Shown: in pieces, positions 1-8,128 of the stretch | Position numbering within the stretch: the first letter of the stretch is position 1 | Layout of the letters: each line of letters begins with the position of its first letter | Source of the DNA: an uncultured Oscillospiraceae bacterium | GTDB lineage: Bacteria; Bacillota; Clostridia; Oscillospirales; Acutalibacteraceae | Direction: 5' to 3' | DNA: 37,971 nt | Assembly: GCA_900539855.1 (NCBI GenBank) | Contig: UQDO01000018.1 | Span: 1-37,971, forward strand | Program-made: the position numbers and the translations under genes | The notes under the pieces: generated by a model | Seen by the model: the letters and a program-made list of their open reading frames with translations, nothing else | The model's database searches: none | What the model was told of the DNA's origin: nothing

Positions 1-27
1 CATTTTCTTCTTTTTTTAAAGAAAATG
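1..27. other. AT-rich hairpin at left edge
   Basis: A perfect 9-bp inverted repeat, CATTTTCTT at 1-9 and AAGAAAATG at 19-27, encloses a T-rich loop. It may be the end of a terminator for a gene outside the window. The edge prevents a firmer call. Confidence 0.3.
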
Positions 28-81
28 GGTCATATCACTTTACAACGCAGATTATTTTTTAAAATATCGCGCATTTTAGTA

Positions 82-110
82 GTGACAAAAGAGAAAGCCT
101 GTGGTATAAT
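82..110 (+). promoter_or_regulatory. Sigma-A promoter of the first operon
   Basis: GTGACA (82-87), a 17-bp spacer and TATAAT (105-110), with TGG just before the -10 as an extended element. It lies about 30 bp before the first coding start and would drive the unknown gene plus pyrG. Confidence 0.8.
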
Positions 111-140
111 CAATTTAATAATGCTTTGGAGTGTAATTAT

Positions 141-917
141 ATGAACGTTCAGTTTATAAAAGAGGTCTGCGACGTTATGTCGCCTTTCATGTCAGAACAC
201 GGATATTCCGCAAAAGATCAGGATACAGGCTGCTTTAAGGGTGAATTCAAGGCCTATAAGGTTGCATACAACAGCGAAGCGTCTGAGTTTACGCTGTCGG
301 TAGCACCCGTGGGTGAGGACGGCAACCCTTCGGAATACTCACAGCTAACCTCGTGGTATTTCAACGAGGAGGATCACGGTGATAATGACACCGCCTGCAT
401 AGGCGAGGATTTTGTAAGTGCCGTCGCCGCCGATAACGGCGTAAAGCTTATAAAATCGGTCAAGGGCGTTGAGGAGGTAGCACTCCCCACAAAAGCTGCC
501 GCCGGCACCGCTCCCGGTGTTGAGGCATTCGCACAGAAATTCCTTGCAATGTTCCCCCAGTATAAGGATGCATACAAGGAAAACGTTGCAAAATACGGTG
601 AGTTCCTTTATGTCGACTTTTTCAAAAGATACGGCGTTGAGAAAATGCAGGAGCTTATGAAGGACGAGCAGAAGAACAAAAAAGCGCTCGGCAAGTACTG
701 GGGCATGCTCGGCACAATGCACTACGAGGGTGAAACCGTGGTCGGCGATATAATATGCGCCGTTATAATCGCCGGCACATTCGGGAACGATCCTGCCGCC
801 TTTGACGCCGCAGCCGAAAAATATCTTGGGGATTATCCCTTCCTCAAAACTGCCGGTGCCGCAGCGGCACGCAATTATAAAAAGGATAAAAAACTGCGTC
901 AGGCTCTGTCATTCTGA
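141..917 (+). CDS. Uncharacterised cytoplasmic protein upstream of pyrG
   Basis: I do not recognise this 258-residue protein. It has no signal peptide or membrane segment. The N-terminal 110 residues are acidic and look like a small alpha/beta domain. A linker of alternating Ala, Thr and Pro follows at about 115-128. The C-terminal half is helix-rich, with aromatic- and lysine-rich segments (FAQKFLAMFPQYKDAY, then EFLYVDFFKRYG) and an Ala-rich end. The ATG at 141 is preferred because GGAG (128-131) sits 9 bp upstream; an in-frame TTG at 126 lies in front of that SD and is unlikely. The stop is 20 bp before pyrG and no terminator separates them, so the two are probably co-transcribed from the promoter at 82-110. 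Function unknown. Confidence 0.85.
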   Translation: MNVQFIKEVCDVMSPFMSEHGYSAKDQDTGCFKGEFKAYKVAYNSEASEFTLSVAPVGEDGNPSEYSQLTSWYFNEEDHGDNDTACIGEDFVSAVAADNGVKLIKSVKGVEEVALPTKAAAGTAPGVEAFAQKFLAMFPQYKDAYKENVAKYGEFLYVDFFKRYGVEKMQELMKDEQKNKKALGKYWGMLGTMHYEGETVVGDIICAVIIAGTFGNDPAAFDAAAEKYLGDYPFLKTAGAAAARNYKKDKKLRQALSF

Positions 918-937
918 CAAGACGGTGGGTGGAGAAT

Positions 938-2572
938 ATGGCTGATAAAAACAAGAAGGAAATGAAATATATATTTGTGACCGGAGGCGTTGTTTCTGGT
1001 CTCGGCAAGGGCATTACCGCCGCTTCGCTCGGGCGTCTGCTCAAAATGCGCGGCTACCGCGTTGTGGCGCAGAAGTTCGACCCTTACATGAATGTTGACC
1101 CCGGCACCATGAATCCGATACAGCACGGCGAGGTATTTGTCACCGACGACGGTACCGAGACCGATCTTGACCTCGGTCACTACGAGCGTTTTATCGACGA
1201 AAATCTCAACAGATATTCAAATGTCACCTCCGGACGTGTAAATTACAATGTACTTACCAAGGAACGTTCCGGAAAGTATCTCGGTGAGACGGTTCAGATA
1301 ATACCGCACATCACGAATGAGATAAAGCATTGCGTCTACCGTGTCGGCGAGATCAACGACGCCGATGTCGTCATAACCGAGATCGGCGGAACGGTCGGCG
1401 ATATTGAAAGTCAGCCGTTTTTGGAGGCAATAAGACAGGCTGCAACCGAAATAGGCAGAAAAAAGTGCCTGTTTATTCACGTCACCCTTGTTCCGACCGT
1501 ACCGGGATCTACCGAGATGAAGTCCAAGCCGACACAGCACAGCGTCAAGAAGCTGCTGTCCTACGGTATTCAGCCCGATGTCATAATCTGCCGCTGCGAT
1601 GAGCCGCTGCCGCAGAATATTAAGGACAAGATATCGCTTTTCTGCAACGTAAAGCCGGAAAGGGTTATCGAAAATATGACCGTTCCGGTGCTTTACGAAG
1701 CACCGACCATGCTGGATAGGAGCAATTTCTCACAAATAGTCTGCGACGCGTTGGGACTTGACGCTCCGGTAATACCCGAGCTTAAGGACGAATGGAAAAA
1801 CATGATAGCCAGCATCCATGCCTGCAACAAGACGGTCCGCATTGCGCTCGTCGGCAAGTACGTCAAGCTGCATGATGCGTATATATCGGTCGTCGAGTCG
1901 CTCAAGCACGGCGGATATGTTCACGGAACCGATATAGATATCAAGTGGGTTGATTCCGAATTTATAACCGACGAAAACGCCGCCGAGTATCTGGACGATG
2001 TTGACGGAATAATCGTACCGGGCGGCTTTGGAAACCGCGGCATTGAAGGTATGATTGCCTCCGCTAAATACGCAAGGGGAAACAACATACCGTACTTCGG
2101 AATTTGCCTCGGCATGCAGATATGCGTTATCGAATATGCCCGTCATGTCTGCGGACTTGCAGACGCGAATTCAAGCGAGATCGCGCCGGAAACCACCAAT
2201 CCGGTAATCGATATAATGCCTGATCAGAAGCACATAACCGAAAAGGGCGGCACCATGCGTCTCGGTCAGTATCCCTGCAATGTCATACCCGATTCAAAGC
2301 TCATGGCTGCATACGGCGAGGACCTTATATATGAGCGGCACCGCCACAGATATGAGTTCAACAACGACTACCGCGAGGTGCTCACCGCGGCAGGGCTCAA
2401 AATTGCCGGTATATCTCCGGACAAGCGTCTTGTCGAGTCGGTAGAGGTGCCGGAAAATCTCTGGCATGTCGGTGTCCAGTATCATCCGGAATTCAAATCG
2501 CGCCCCAACCGTCCGCATCCTTTGTTCCGCGATTTTATAGGGGCTGCCCTCAAAAACAAAGAGAGCAAATAA
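938..2572 (+). CDS. pyrG: CTP synthase (glutamine-hydrolysing)
   Basis: Makes CTP from UTP, ATP and glutamine, the last step of de novo cytidine nucleotide synthesis, in the cytoplasm. The 544-residue length matches the family. The N-terminal synthase domain opens with KYIFVTGGVVSGLGKG and has the conserved QHGEVFVTDDGTETDLDLGHYERF block. The C-terminal class I glutamine amidotransferase domain shows the GICLGMQ nucleophile elbow (Cys390) and the VQYHPEF motif (His516, Glu518). The ATG at 938 is chosen over an in-frame GTG at 929 because the GGTGG at 924-928 fits it with about 9-bp spacing. The gene follows the unknown protein after 20 bp and ends before a strong terminator. Confidence 0.97.
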   Translation: MADKNKKEMKYIFVTGGVVSGLGKGITAASLGRLLKMRGYRVVAQKFDPYMNVDPGTMNPIQHGEVFVTDDGTETDLDLGHYERFIDENLNRYSNVTSGRVNYNVLTKERSGKYLGETVQIIPHITNEIKHCVYRVGEINDADVVITEIGGTVGDIESQPFLEAIRQAATEIGRKKCLFIHVTLVPTVPGSTEMKSKPTQHSVKKLLSYGIQPDVIICRCDEPLPQNIKDKISLFCNVKPERVIENMTVPVLYEAPTMLDRSNFSQIVCDALGLDAPVIPELKDEWKNMIASIHACNKTVRIALVGKYVKLHDAYISVVESLKHGGYVHGTDIDIKWVDSEFITDENAAEYLDDVDGIIVPGGFGNRGIEGMIASAKYARGNNIPYFGICLGMQICVIEYARHVCGLADANSSEIAPETTNPVIDIMPDQKHITEKGGTMRLGQYPCNVIPDSKLMAAYGEDLIYERHRHRYEFNNDYREVLTAAGLKIAGISPDKRLVESVEVPENLWHVGVQYHPEFKSRPNRPHPLFRDFIGAALKNKESK

Positions 2573-2590
2573 AAACAGTACATAAGAAAT

Positions 2591-2627
2591 ATCGGCTGAA
2601 ACAAAATGTTCCAGCCGATCTTTTTTA
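2591..2627 (+). terminator. Rho-independent terminator after pyrG
   Basis: ATCGGCTG (2591-2598) pairs with CAGCCGAT (2612-2619), with a short inner AACA/TGTT stem, followed by CTTTTTT on the + strand. The convergent LCP gene ends at 2670, so the hairpin may also stop transcripts from the other side, though the U-tract there is poor. Confidence 0.85.
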
Positions 2628-2669
2628 TTTAGCGACAAAGGTTTTGCTGCCATAAAGGCGAAGGAACAT

Positions 2670-4097
2670 TCACGGCTCGGTCGTTGAAGGCTCAGACGAT
2701 GTATCCGATCCGTCCGGCTTTGAAGGTGCTGCCGGATCTTCCGGTTCATCGGGCTCCTTTGAAGGCGTTTTTGACGACGTGTCCGGCTTACTCTCAGCCG
2801 AGGACGCAGCCGATGACGACTGTGCTGACGAAGATGTCGGTGACGATGACGATGCGTGTGATGGAGATGCGGACGACGTCTTTGACGGCGTTCCCGACGA
2901 CGCAGCCGGCGTTGAACTTACAGTTCCCGTGCCGTCGTGCCAGCCTGTTTTATCAATACCGTTGAGCTTCATATACTCCTCAGGCAGCAGCTCCTCATAG
3001 AACAGTGCATTTATGACCTTTCCGGCATATTTATAGTTATAATACACCGTGGAATCGCCGTTCACCTTATAATCGGCATTTATTATAAAATCATCGTGCG
3101 GTATACGCGCCTGTATCATCGCAGGCTTTTTTGAAAGGAAATACGCAAGCGACAGCAGCTGATCGTTGCTCAGCGAAGTCTTGACATAAGGAAGCAGCTT
3201 GTTTACAAGTGCCGGATAGGATGTAACATCCATTTTGAGTGCCTTTTCAAGCAGCTGCTGCATAACATAGCGCTGGCGGTCGGTCCGTCCGAAATCGTCA
3301 TTGACGCCGTTGAAATTTTTGGCGTGTCTTATTCTTGAATATGCTACCGCCTGAACGCCGTTCAAATGCTGCATACCTGTTTCGCTTATATAATAATTCT
3401 TTGCGTCAAGCCCCATGTACTGGCACTGTTCATATATCATATCATTGATATTGAACCTTTTAACATGCAGCTCGGAGTCGGTTATTTCGGCTTCTATACC
3501 GCCCACCGCCTCAATTATATCGGACATTCCGTAGAAATTGACCGTTGCATAGTTTGCGATATCAAGGCTGAAAAGCTGATTCAGCGTCTTGACGGCAAGC
3601 TGCGGTCCGCCGGTCGAATATGCGGAATTTATTTTTCCGTATCTTGTCTTACCGTTTTTGCCTTCAATGGGCACAAAACTGTCGCGCATTATAGACACCA
3701 GCTTTATATCGTTATTGAGCTTGTCCACACTGAGTATCATTATGGAGTCGCTCAGTCCCGAATAATTGCCCACCTTGCGCGAGTCAACGCCGAAAAGAGC
3801 TATATTGAATATGTTTTCGTTTATGGTATCGGTAAAACCGAGATCGCTGTTTGTAAGGCTGCTGAAGGTATCGTCGCGGTCAATCCTGCCGAGAACGCTT
3901 GATATATACCCAACCGCAGCAGCTACTGCTATCACTATACACAGCACGACCGACAACGATGCAATGAATATCGCCTTCTGCGGCTTTTTGAGCCTTGACC
4001 ACCAACCGGCAAAGCCCTTTTTCCCTTTGCGTCTTGCGCGCCTTTTCTTTCCCGTACTGTAAGAATTAAGATCTATGTTATCACGACGGTCTGCCAT
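2670..4097 (-). CDS. LytR-CpsA-Psr family cell-wall polymer ligase with Ser/Thr/Pro tail
   Basis: LCP enzymes transfer undecaprenyl-linked anionic polymers or capsule to peptidoglycan outside the membrane. The 475-residue protein has a basic cytoplasmic head (about 1-35, KKRRARRKGKKG), one membrane anchor (about 37-60), and an LCP domain with NIALFGVDSR, SDSIMILSVD, SIMRDSFVPI, YGKINSAYSTGG and YSRIRHA, including the Arg and Asp residues that bind the lipid diphosphate. The last 85 or so residues are a low-complexity Ser/Pro/Thr and then acidic tail, probably wall-embedded. The ATG at 4097 has AAGGGG 9 bp upstream; an ATG at 4106 is too close to that SD. Monocistronic, from the promoter at 4133-4161. 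Which polymer it attaches cannot be read from sequence. Confidence 0.92.
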   Translation of the reverse strand: MADRRDNIDLNSYSTGKKRRARRKGKKGFAGWWSRLKKPQKAIFIASLSVVLCIVIAVAAAVGYISSVLGRIDRDDTFSSLTNSDLGFTDTINENIFNIALFGVDSRKVGNYSGLSDSIMILSVDKLNNDIKLVSIMRDSFVPIEGKNGKTRYGKINSAYSTGGPQLAVKTLNQLFSLDIANYATVNFYGMSDIIEAVGGIEAEITDSELHVKRFNINDMIYEQCQYMGLDAKNYYISETGMQHLNGVQAVAYSRIRHAKNFNGVNDDFGRTDRQRYVMQQLLEKALKMDVTSYPALVNKLLPYVKTSLSNDQLLSLAYFLSKKPAMIQARIPHDDFIINADYKVNGDSTVYYNYKYAGKVINALFYEELLPEEYMKLNGIDKTGWHDGTGTVSSTPAASSGTPSKTSSASPSHASSSSPTSSSAQSSSAASSAESKPDTSSKTPSKEPDEPEDPAAPSKPDGSDTSSEPSTTEP

Positions 4098-4132
4098 GCA
4101 TTTCATCCCCTTTTAAGGTTTATCGCATATTC

Positions 4133-4161
4133 ATTTTAACACATGCCGCGTGCTAAATCAA
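4133..4161 (-). promoter_or_regulatory. Sigma-A promoter of the LCP gene
   Basis: On the minus strand: TTGATT (4161-4156), 17 bp, TAAAAT (4138-4133) with TGT just before it as an extended -10. The -35 touches the U-tract of the nfnB terminator, so the units are back to back. Confidence 0.7.
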
Positions 4162-4205
4162 CAAAAACAAATCACGGAGCAGTCTCAAAAAGACCGCCCC
4201 GTGAT
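4160..4205 (-). terminator. Terminator of the nfnA-nfnB operon
   Basis: ATCACGG (4171-4177) pairs with CCGTGAT (4199-4205), with further pairing inside. On the minus strand the hairpin is followed by a T-rich run at 4170-4160. It lies 11 bp after the nfnB stop. Confidence 0.75.
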
Positions 4206-4215
4206 GAACTTTGAA

Positions 4216-5634
4216 TTATTTGCTCAGATATTCGTCTATTGATTTGGCTGCCAGCTTTCCGGCACCCATTGCCGAAATGACCGTCGCTGCACCGGTAACA
4301 GCGTCGCCGCCGGCATAAACGCCCTCCTTTGTGGTTGCTCCGGTAGCTTCCTCAATGATTATTCCGCCGCGCTTATTTACATCAAGTCCCTTTGTGGTGG
4401 ACTTGATAAGCGGATTGGGCGAAGTGCCTATTGAAATAACGACCGTGTCAACATCAAGCACAAATTCGCTGCCCTCAATCGGTATCGGACGGCGGCGGCC
4501 TCTTTCGTCAGGCTCGCCAAGCTCCATTTTTATACACTTCATACCGGTGACAAATCCGTTTTTGGGGTCACGGCGGTCATCCGGGTTGTTGTATCCGAGT
4601 ATCTCAACAGGATTGTTAAGGAGCTTGAACTCAATACCCTCCTCCATGGCATGCTCGACCTCTTCCTTTCTTGCAGGAAGCTCGTCAAGCGAACGGCGGT
4701 ATACGATATATACCTTCTCGGCACCGAGTCTCAACGCGGTACGCGCGGCATCCATGGCAACATTTCCGCCGCCTACGACGGCGACCTTTCCGCCCTTCAT
4801 TATAGGCGTTACGGGATCGTCTTTATATGCCTTCATAAGGTTGGAACGGGTAAGAAATTCGTTCGCGGAATATACGCCCTTCAGTTCCTCGCCCGGTATG
4901 CCCATGAAATTCGGCAGTCCTGCGCCCGAGCCTATAAATACCGCCTCATAGCCCATATCAAATATCTCATCAATGGTCAGCGTTTTTCCGACCACCATGT
5001 TGGTCTCGATATCCACACCCATAGAGGAGAGGTTTTCGACCTCCTTGCTTACTATGGATTTCGGCAGACGAAACTCAGGTATTCCGTAGACCAGAACGCC
5101 GCCGGCTGTGTGGAGTGCCTCAAATACCGTGACCTTGTAGCCCTTTTTGGCGAGGTCGCCGGCACAGGTCAGTCCCGAAGGTCCGGAACCTACGACAGCC
5201 ACCCTATGCCCGTTATCGGGAGCACATTTGGGAACGGCATCTGAATGTGCGTTGTGCCAGTCGGCAACAAATCTTTCAAGGCGTCCGATACCTACCGGCT
5301 CGCCCTTAATACCGCGGACACATTTGCTTTCACACTGCGTTTCCTGCGGACAGACTCTTCCGCAAACGGCAGGGAGCGACGATGTGCGGCTTATGACCTC
5401 ATAAGCGCCCTCAAAATCCCCTTCCTTTATCTTTGCTATGAACTCAGGGATATGGATATTTACAGGACATCCCGAAACGCAGGGCATGTTTTTGCACGAA
5501 AGGCAGCGCAGCGCCTCATCCACCGCCATTTCATCGGTATATCCGTTTGTAACCTCAAGGAAGTTATGCGCCCTGACAGCCGGCTCCTGCGACGGCATAG
5601 GGTTCTTTGTAAGTCTCATGTTTGGCTTCTGCAT
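4216..5634 (-). CDS. nfnB: NADP-binding large subunit of NfnAB-type ferredoxin:NADP transhydrogenase (GltA-like)
   Basis: This 472-residue flavoprotein belongs to the family annotated as glutamate synthase small subunit/GltA. The N-terminus has two Cys clusters for [4Fe-4S] centres (Cys44, 47, 52, 56 and Cys91, 95, 101, 105). A first dinucleotide fold follows (VAVVGSGPSG, about 145-154), then a second for NADP(H) (VAVVGGGNVAMDAART) and a C-terminal GGDAVTGAATVI FAD motif. In NfnAB the large subunit pairs with an FNR-like small subunit for flavin-based electron bifurcation between NADH, ferredoxin and NADPH. That partner is immediately upstream, and no glutamate synthase large subunit is present. 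The start is the ATG at 5634, one base after the nfnA stop, with AGGAGG 9 bp upstream; the longer open frame would run inside nfnA. Confidence 0.88.
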   Translation of the reverse strand: MQKPNMRLTKNPMPSQEPAVRAHNFLEVTNGYTDEMAVDEALRCLSCKNMPCVSGCPVNIHIPEFIAKIKEGDFEGAYEVISRTSSLPAVCGRVCPQETQCESKCVRGIKGEPVGIGRLERFVADWHNAHSDAVPKCAPDNGHRVAVVGSGPSGLTCAGDLAKKGYKVTVFEALHTAGGVLVYGIPEFRLPKSIVSKEVENLSSMGVDIETNMVVGKTLTIDEIFDMGYEAVFIGSGAGLPNFMGIPGEELKGVYSANEFLTRSNLMKAYKDDPVTPIMKGGKVAVVGGGNVAMDAARTALRLGAEKVYIVYRRSLDELPARKEEVEHAMEEGIEFKLLNNPVEILGYNNPDDRRDPKNGFVTGMKCIKMELGEPDERGRRRPIPIEGSEFVLDVDTVVISIGTSPNPLIKSTTKGLDVNKRGGIIIEEATGATTKEGVYAGGDAVTGAATVISAMGAGKLAAKSIDEYLSK

Positions 5635-5635
5635 T

Positions 5636-6490
5636 TTACTTTGCCTCCTTTGCAAAAAGGTTGCAGGTCTCTTCATACGCGTGACGCTCAAAGTCACGGT
5701 ACATTGCACCTCTTGACATTGCCTCGTCAAAATCGACCTCATAACCGTTGAAGTCCGGACCGTCGACGCAGGCAAACTTTGTGACGCGCTCGCCGTCACG
5801 GTGCAGTGTCAGACGGCAGCCGCCGCACATTCCCGTACCGTCTATCATAATAGGATTCATGGATACCGTGCAGGGTATTCCGGTAGGTTTGGTCGCGGCA
5901 ACAACAAATTTCATCATGATCAGCGGTCCTATAGTTATGACCTCGTCAAATTTTTCGCCGTTTTGGAACATTTCGTCAAGCGGCTGACATACATTGCCTT
6001 TTGTGCCGTAGCTGCCGTCGTCGGTCATGACAAACAGTCGGTCGGAAGCCGCTTTGAATTCGTCCTCAAGTATCAGAAGATCCTTTGAGCGGAAGCCTAT
6101 CACCGATGTGACCGAGCATCCCATTGCATGAAGCTTTTCGGCTATCGGGAGCGCTATCGCGCATCCGACGCCGCCGCCTACAATGCACACCTTTTTAAGC
6201 CCTTCGGTATGGGTCGGAACGCCTAAAGGTCCGACAAAATCATGCAGGCAGTCACCCTGCTCCTTATGGTTCAGCTTTTCGGTAGTGGCACCGACTATCT
6301 GGAATATTATTTTCACAGTACCCTTTTCGCGGTCATATCCTGCAATGGTCAGCGGAATACGTTCACCGTCGGCATCGGTACGGAGTATTATAAACTGTCC
6401 GGGCTCAGCTTTTTTGGCGACAAACGGAGCTTCTATCTCCATCATGGTCACCGTAGGATTGAGCGCCTTCTTCGTGACTATTCTATACAT
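5636..6490 (-). CDS. nfnA: FNR-like small subunit of NfnAB-type transhydrogenase
   Basis: This 284-residue subunit has an N-terminal FAD-binding barrel (PGQFIILR, then ERIPLTIAGYD), an NAD(H)-binding fold (VCIVGGGVGCAIALPIA, about 101-117) and a C-terminal [2Fe-2S] site made of Asp218 with Cys222, Cys225 and Cys241. That fits the one-Asp/three-Cys ligation described for Nfn small subunits. With nfnB it would exchange electrons between NADH, ferredoxin and NADP. The same family is also annotated as sulfide or dihydroorotate dehydrogenase-like, but the tight nfnA-nfnB pair argues for Nfn. The ATG at 6490 has GGAGA 5 bp upstream; an ATG at 6502 has no SD. Confidence 0.87.
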   Translation of the reverse strand: MYRIVTKKALNPTVTMMEIEAPFVAKKAEPGQFIILRTDADGERIPLTIAGYDREKGTVKIIFQIVGATTEKLNHKEQGDCLHDFVGPLGVPTHTEGLKKVCIVGGGVGCAIALPIAEKLHAMGCSVTSVIGFRSKDLLILEDEFKAASDRLFVMTDDGSYGTKGNVCQPLDEMFQNGEKFDEVITIGPLIMMKFVVAATKPTGIPCTVSMNPIMIDGTGMCGGCRLTLHRDGERVTKFACVDGPDFNGYEVDFDEAMSRGAMYRDFERHAYEETCNLFAKEAK

Positions 6491-6538
6491 ATCGTTCTCC
6501 ATTCTGCCGCTTTTCCGGTTTCATTGCCGTAGGTACCC

Positions 6539-6582
6539 CGGTCTTGCAGCGGCGGCAAAGACCGACCCATATAATATTAGCA
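6539..6582 (-). promoter_or_regulatory. Weak extended -10 promoter and leader hairpin of nfnA-nfnB
   Basis: On the minus strand TGC-TAATAT (6582-6574) is an extended -10 with no good -35. Downstream in the leader, CGGTCTT (6539-6545) pairs with AAGACCG (6558-6564), plus two more GC pairs, forming a stable hairpin about 50 bases before the start codon. No U-run follows, so it is not a terminator. Confidence 0.4.
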
Positions 6583-6634
6583 CACCCTGTACAAAAAATA
6601 AAGTGCAATATTTTAACAGAGGCAGCATCTTCAC

Positions 6635-6669
6635 AAAAAACGGCTGCCGCATCATAAAATGCGGCAGCC
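6635..6669 (-). terminator. Terminator of the iron-dependent alcohol dehydrogenase gene
   Basis: GGCTGCCGCAT (6642-6652) pairs perfectly with ATGCGGCAGCC (6659-6669). On the minus strand the hairpin is followed by GTTTTTT (6641-6635). Confidence 0.9.
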
Positions 6670-6694
6670 TTGAAAGTCTTATGCAGCCGGCCGC

Positions 6695-7918
6695 TTAAAA
6701 ATCGACCTCGGTGTCATAATAGCAGCACTTGAGCAGCTTTTCCATTTCCTCAACACTCGGCTGACGCGGATTCGATCCGGTGCAGGCATCTGCAATGGCG
6801 TTGACTGCAATATCATGCAGTCTCTCAAGGAATACTTCCTCGGGTACAAAGCCTTTCTCTGCCGGATAGCTGTCCGGTCCGTAATGTCCGATGCAGTGCG
6901 GAATGTTGAGCTCGTCGTTCATCTTACGCAGGTACTTTATAAGTGCGGCGATCTTCTCATCGTCGGAAGCCGACCTATCGCAGATACCCATGTAATCAAC
7001 TATAACGCCGTAACGCTTCTTCGCGGTCTCATCCTTTGCGTTGAAGGCAATAACCTTCGGCAGGTACATTGCGTTAGCAGCGCCGTGGATGATATGTGAG
7101 CCGTAGTCCGCAAAAGCGGCGCCGGTCTTATGAGCCATCGAGTGAACAATACCGAGCAGAGCATTCGAGAAAGCCATACCGGCAAGGCACTGTGCGTTGT
7201 GCATCCTGTCTCTCGCTTCCATATCGCCGTTATAAGACTTTACGAGCGAATCCATAATCATTTCGATGGCGTGGATAGCCAAAGGATCGGTATAATCGCT
7301 GTTGGCAGTCGAAACATAAGCCTCTATAGCATGGGTCATTGCATCCATACCTGTATGTGCGACCAGCTTCTGCGGCATGGTCTCTGCAAGCTCAGGGTCA
7401 ACTATTGCAACGTCAGGTGTGATCTCAAAATCGGCTATCGGGTATTTGATGCCCTTTGAATAGTCGGTGATTATTGAAAATGCAGTGACCTCGGTCGCGG
7501 TACCGGAGGTAGAGGAAATAGCGCAGAAATGAGCCTTTCTTCTCAGCTTCGGAATACCGAACACCTTGCACATATCTTCAAATGTGATATCGGGATACTC
7601 ATACTTTATCCACATAGCCTTTGCGGCGTCGATAGGCGAACCTCCGCCTATAGCAACTATCCAGTCGGGCTGGAATTTTTCCATTGCGGCAGCACCGCGC
7701 ATTACGGTTTCAACCGACGGATCCGGCTCGATGCCTGAGAATATCTCGACCTCCATACCGGCCTCTTTAAGGTAGCTCTCTGCCCTGTCAAGGAAGCCGA
7801 AGCGTTTCATGCTTCCGCCGCCGACGCAGATCATAGCCCTTTTTCCTTCAAAGCTCTTGAGAGCCTCAAGTGAGCCCTTCCCGTGATAAATATCTCTCGG
7901 TAATGTAAATCTTGCCAT
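6695..7918 (-). CDS. Iron-containing (group III) alcohol dehydrogenase
   Basis: A 407-residue NAD(P)-dependent alcohol/butanol/1,3-propanediol dehydrogenase-type enzyme. The N-terminal half has the nucleotide-binding GGGS motifs (ICVGGGSMKRFG, then IVAIGGGSPIDAAK). The metal site is visible in GMDAMTHAIEAYVS (Asp and His) and in HSMAHKTGA and HIIHGAANA (His). The C-terminus is about 20 residues longer than the usual 385. The ATG at 7918 has GGGAG 7 bp upstream; the open frame extends to 7951 without an SD. It is a single-gene unit with its own terminator and probably disposes of fermentative NADH by reducing an aldehyde. The substrate cannot be predicted. The upstream palindromes at 8084-8109 suggest specific regulation. 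Confidence 0.92.
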   Translation of the reverse strand: MARFTLPRDIYHGKGSLEALKSFEGKRAMICVGGGSMKRFGFLDRAESYLKEAGMEVEIFSGIEPDPSVETVMRGAAAMEKFQPDWIVAIGGGSPIDAAKAMWIKYEYPDITFEDMCKVFGIPKLRRKAHFCAISSTSGTATEVTAFSIITDYSKGIKYPIADFEITPDVAIVDPELAETMPQKLVAHTGMDAMTHAIEAYVSTANSDYTDPLAIHAIEMIMDSLVKSYNGDMEARDRMHNAQCLAGMAFSNALLGIVHSMAHKTGAAFADYGSHIIHGAANAMYLPKVIAFNAKDETAKKRYGVIVDYMGICDRSASDDEKIAALIKYLRKMNDELNIPHCIGHYGPDSYPAEKGFVPEEVFLERLHDIAVNAIADACTGSNPRQPSVEEMEKLLKCCYYDTEVDF

Positions 7919-8019
7919 TATATTACTCCCTTTCCGGCATATCGCCTTCATCTGTCTATATTATAATTCCCTCTTTCATATATTTGAAATATAAAAGAGG
8001 AATATAGATATTCTGTTAT

Positions 8020-8053
8020 CGATATAGCATATACAGAAAAAGGTGACATTCAA
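8020..8053 (-). promoter_or_regulatory. Possible sigma-A promoter of the alcohol dehydrogenase gene
   Basis: On the minus strand TTGAAT (8053-8048), a spacer of about 16 bp and a TATGCT-like -10. This leaves a leader of roughly 100 bases. A TATAAT nearer the gene lacks a -35. Weak call. Confidence 0.35.
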
Positions 8054-8083
8054 AGGGCTGTAAAAATAAAAAATCTAAAAAGC

Positions 8084-8109
8084 GTTGTAGAATATCTACA
8101 ACCGGTTGT
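8084..8109. promoter_or_regulatory. Two overlapping perfect palindromes, putative operator
   Basis: GTTGTAGA-ATA-TCTACAAC (8084-8102) is a perfect 8-3-8 palindrome. ACAACCGGTTGT (8098-8109) is a second perfect palindrome sharing its ACAAC arm, so three GTTGT/ACAAC half-sites are regularly spaced. The site lies upstream of the likely adh promoter and downstream of rpsR. It matches no operator I know with confidence; it is not the clostridial Rex consensus. Confidence 0.55.
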
Positions 8110-8128
8110 GCACTCACAGTTCAATGTC

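Noticed and set aside
345..722. Open frame of 125 codons on the minus strand
   Set aside because: It lies wholly inside the first gene, has no SD, and its composition is that of an antisense shadow.
2684..2965. Acidic or Asp/Thr-rich open frames on the + strand
   Set aside because: They are shadows of the Ser/Thr/Pro tail of the LCP gene, created by its repetitive codons.
4331..4951. 206-codon open frame on the + strand
   Set aside because: Antisense to nfnB, with no promoter or SD and no recognisable domain.
5635..5799. Longer N-terminus for the GltA-like protein
   Set aside because: It would overlap nfnA; the ATG at 5634 has a perfect SD and fits the family N-terminus.
4216..6490. True glutamate synthase small subunit
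   Set aside because: No large subunit is present and the FNR-like partner is adjacent, as in NfnAB.
8084..8102. Rex operator before the alcohol dehydrogenase
   Set aside because: GTTGTAGA-N3-TCTACAAC differs from the clostridial TTGTTAA-N4-TTAACAA in arm sequence and spacing.
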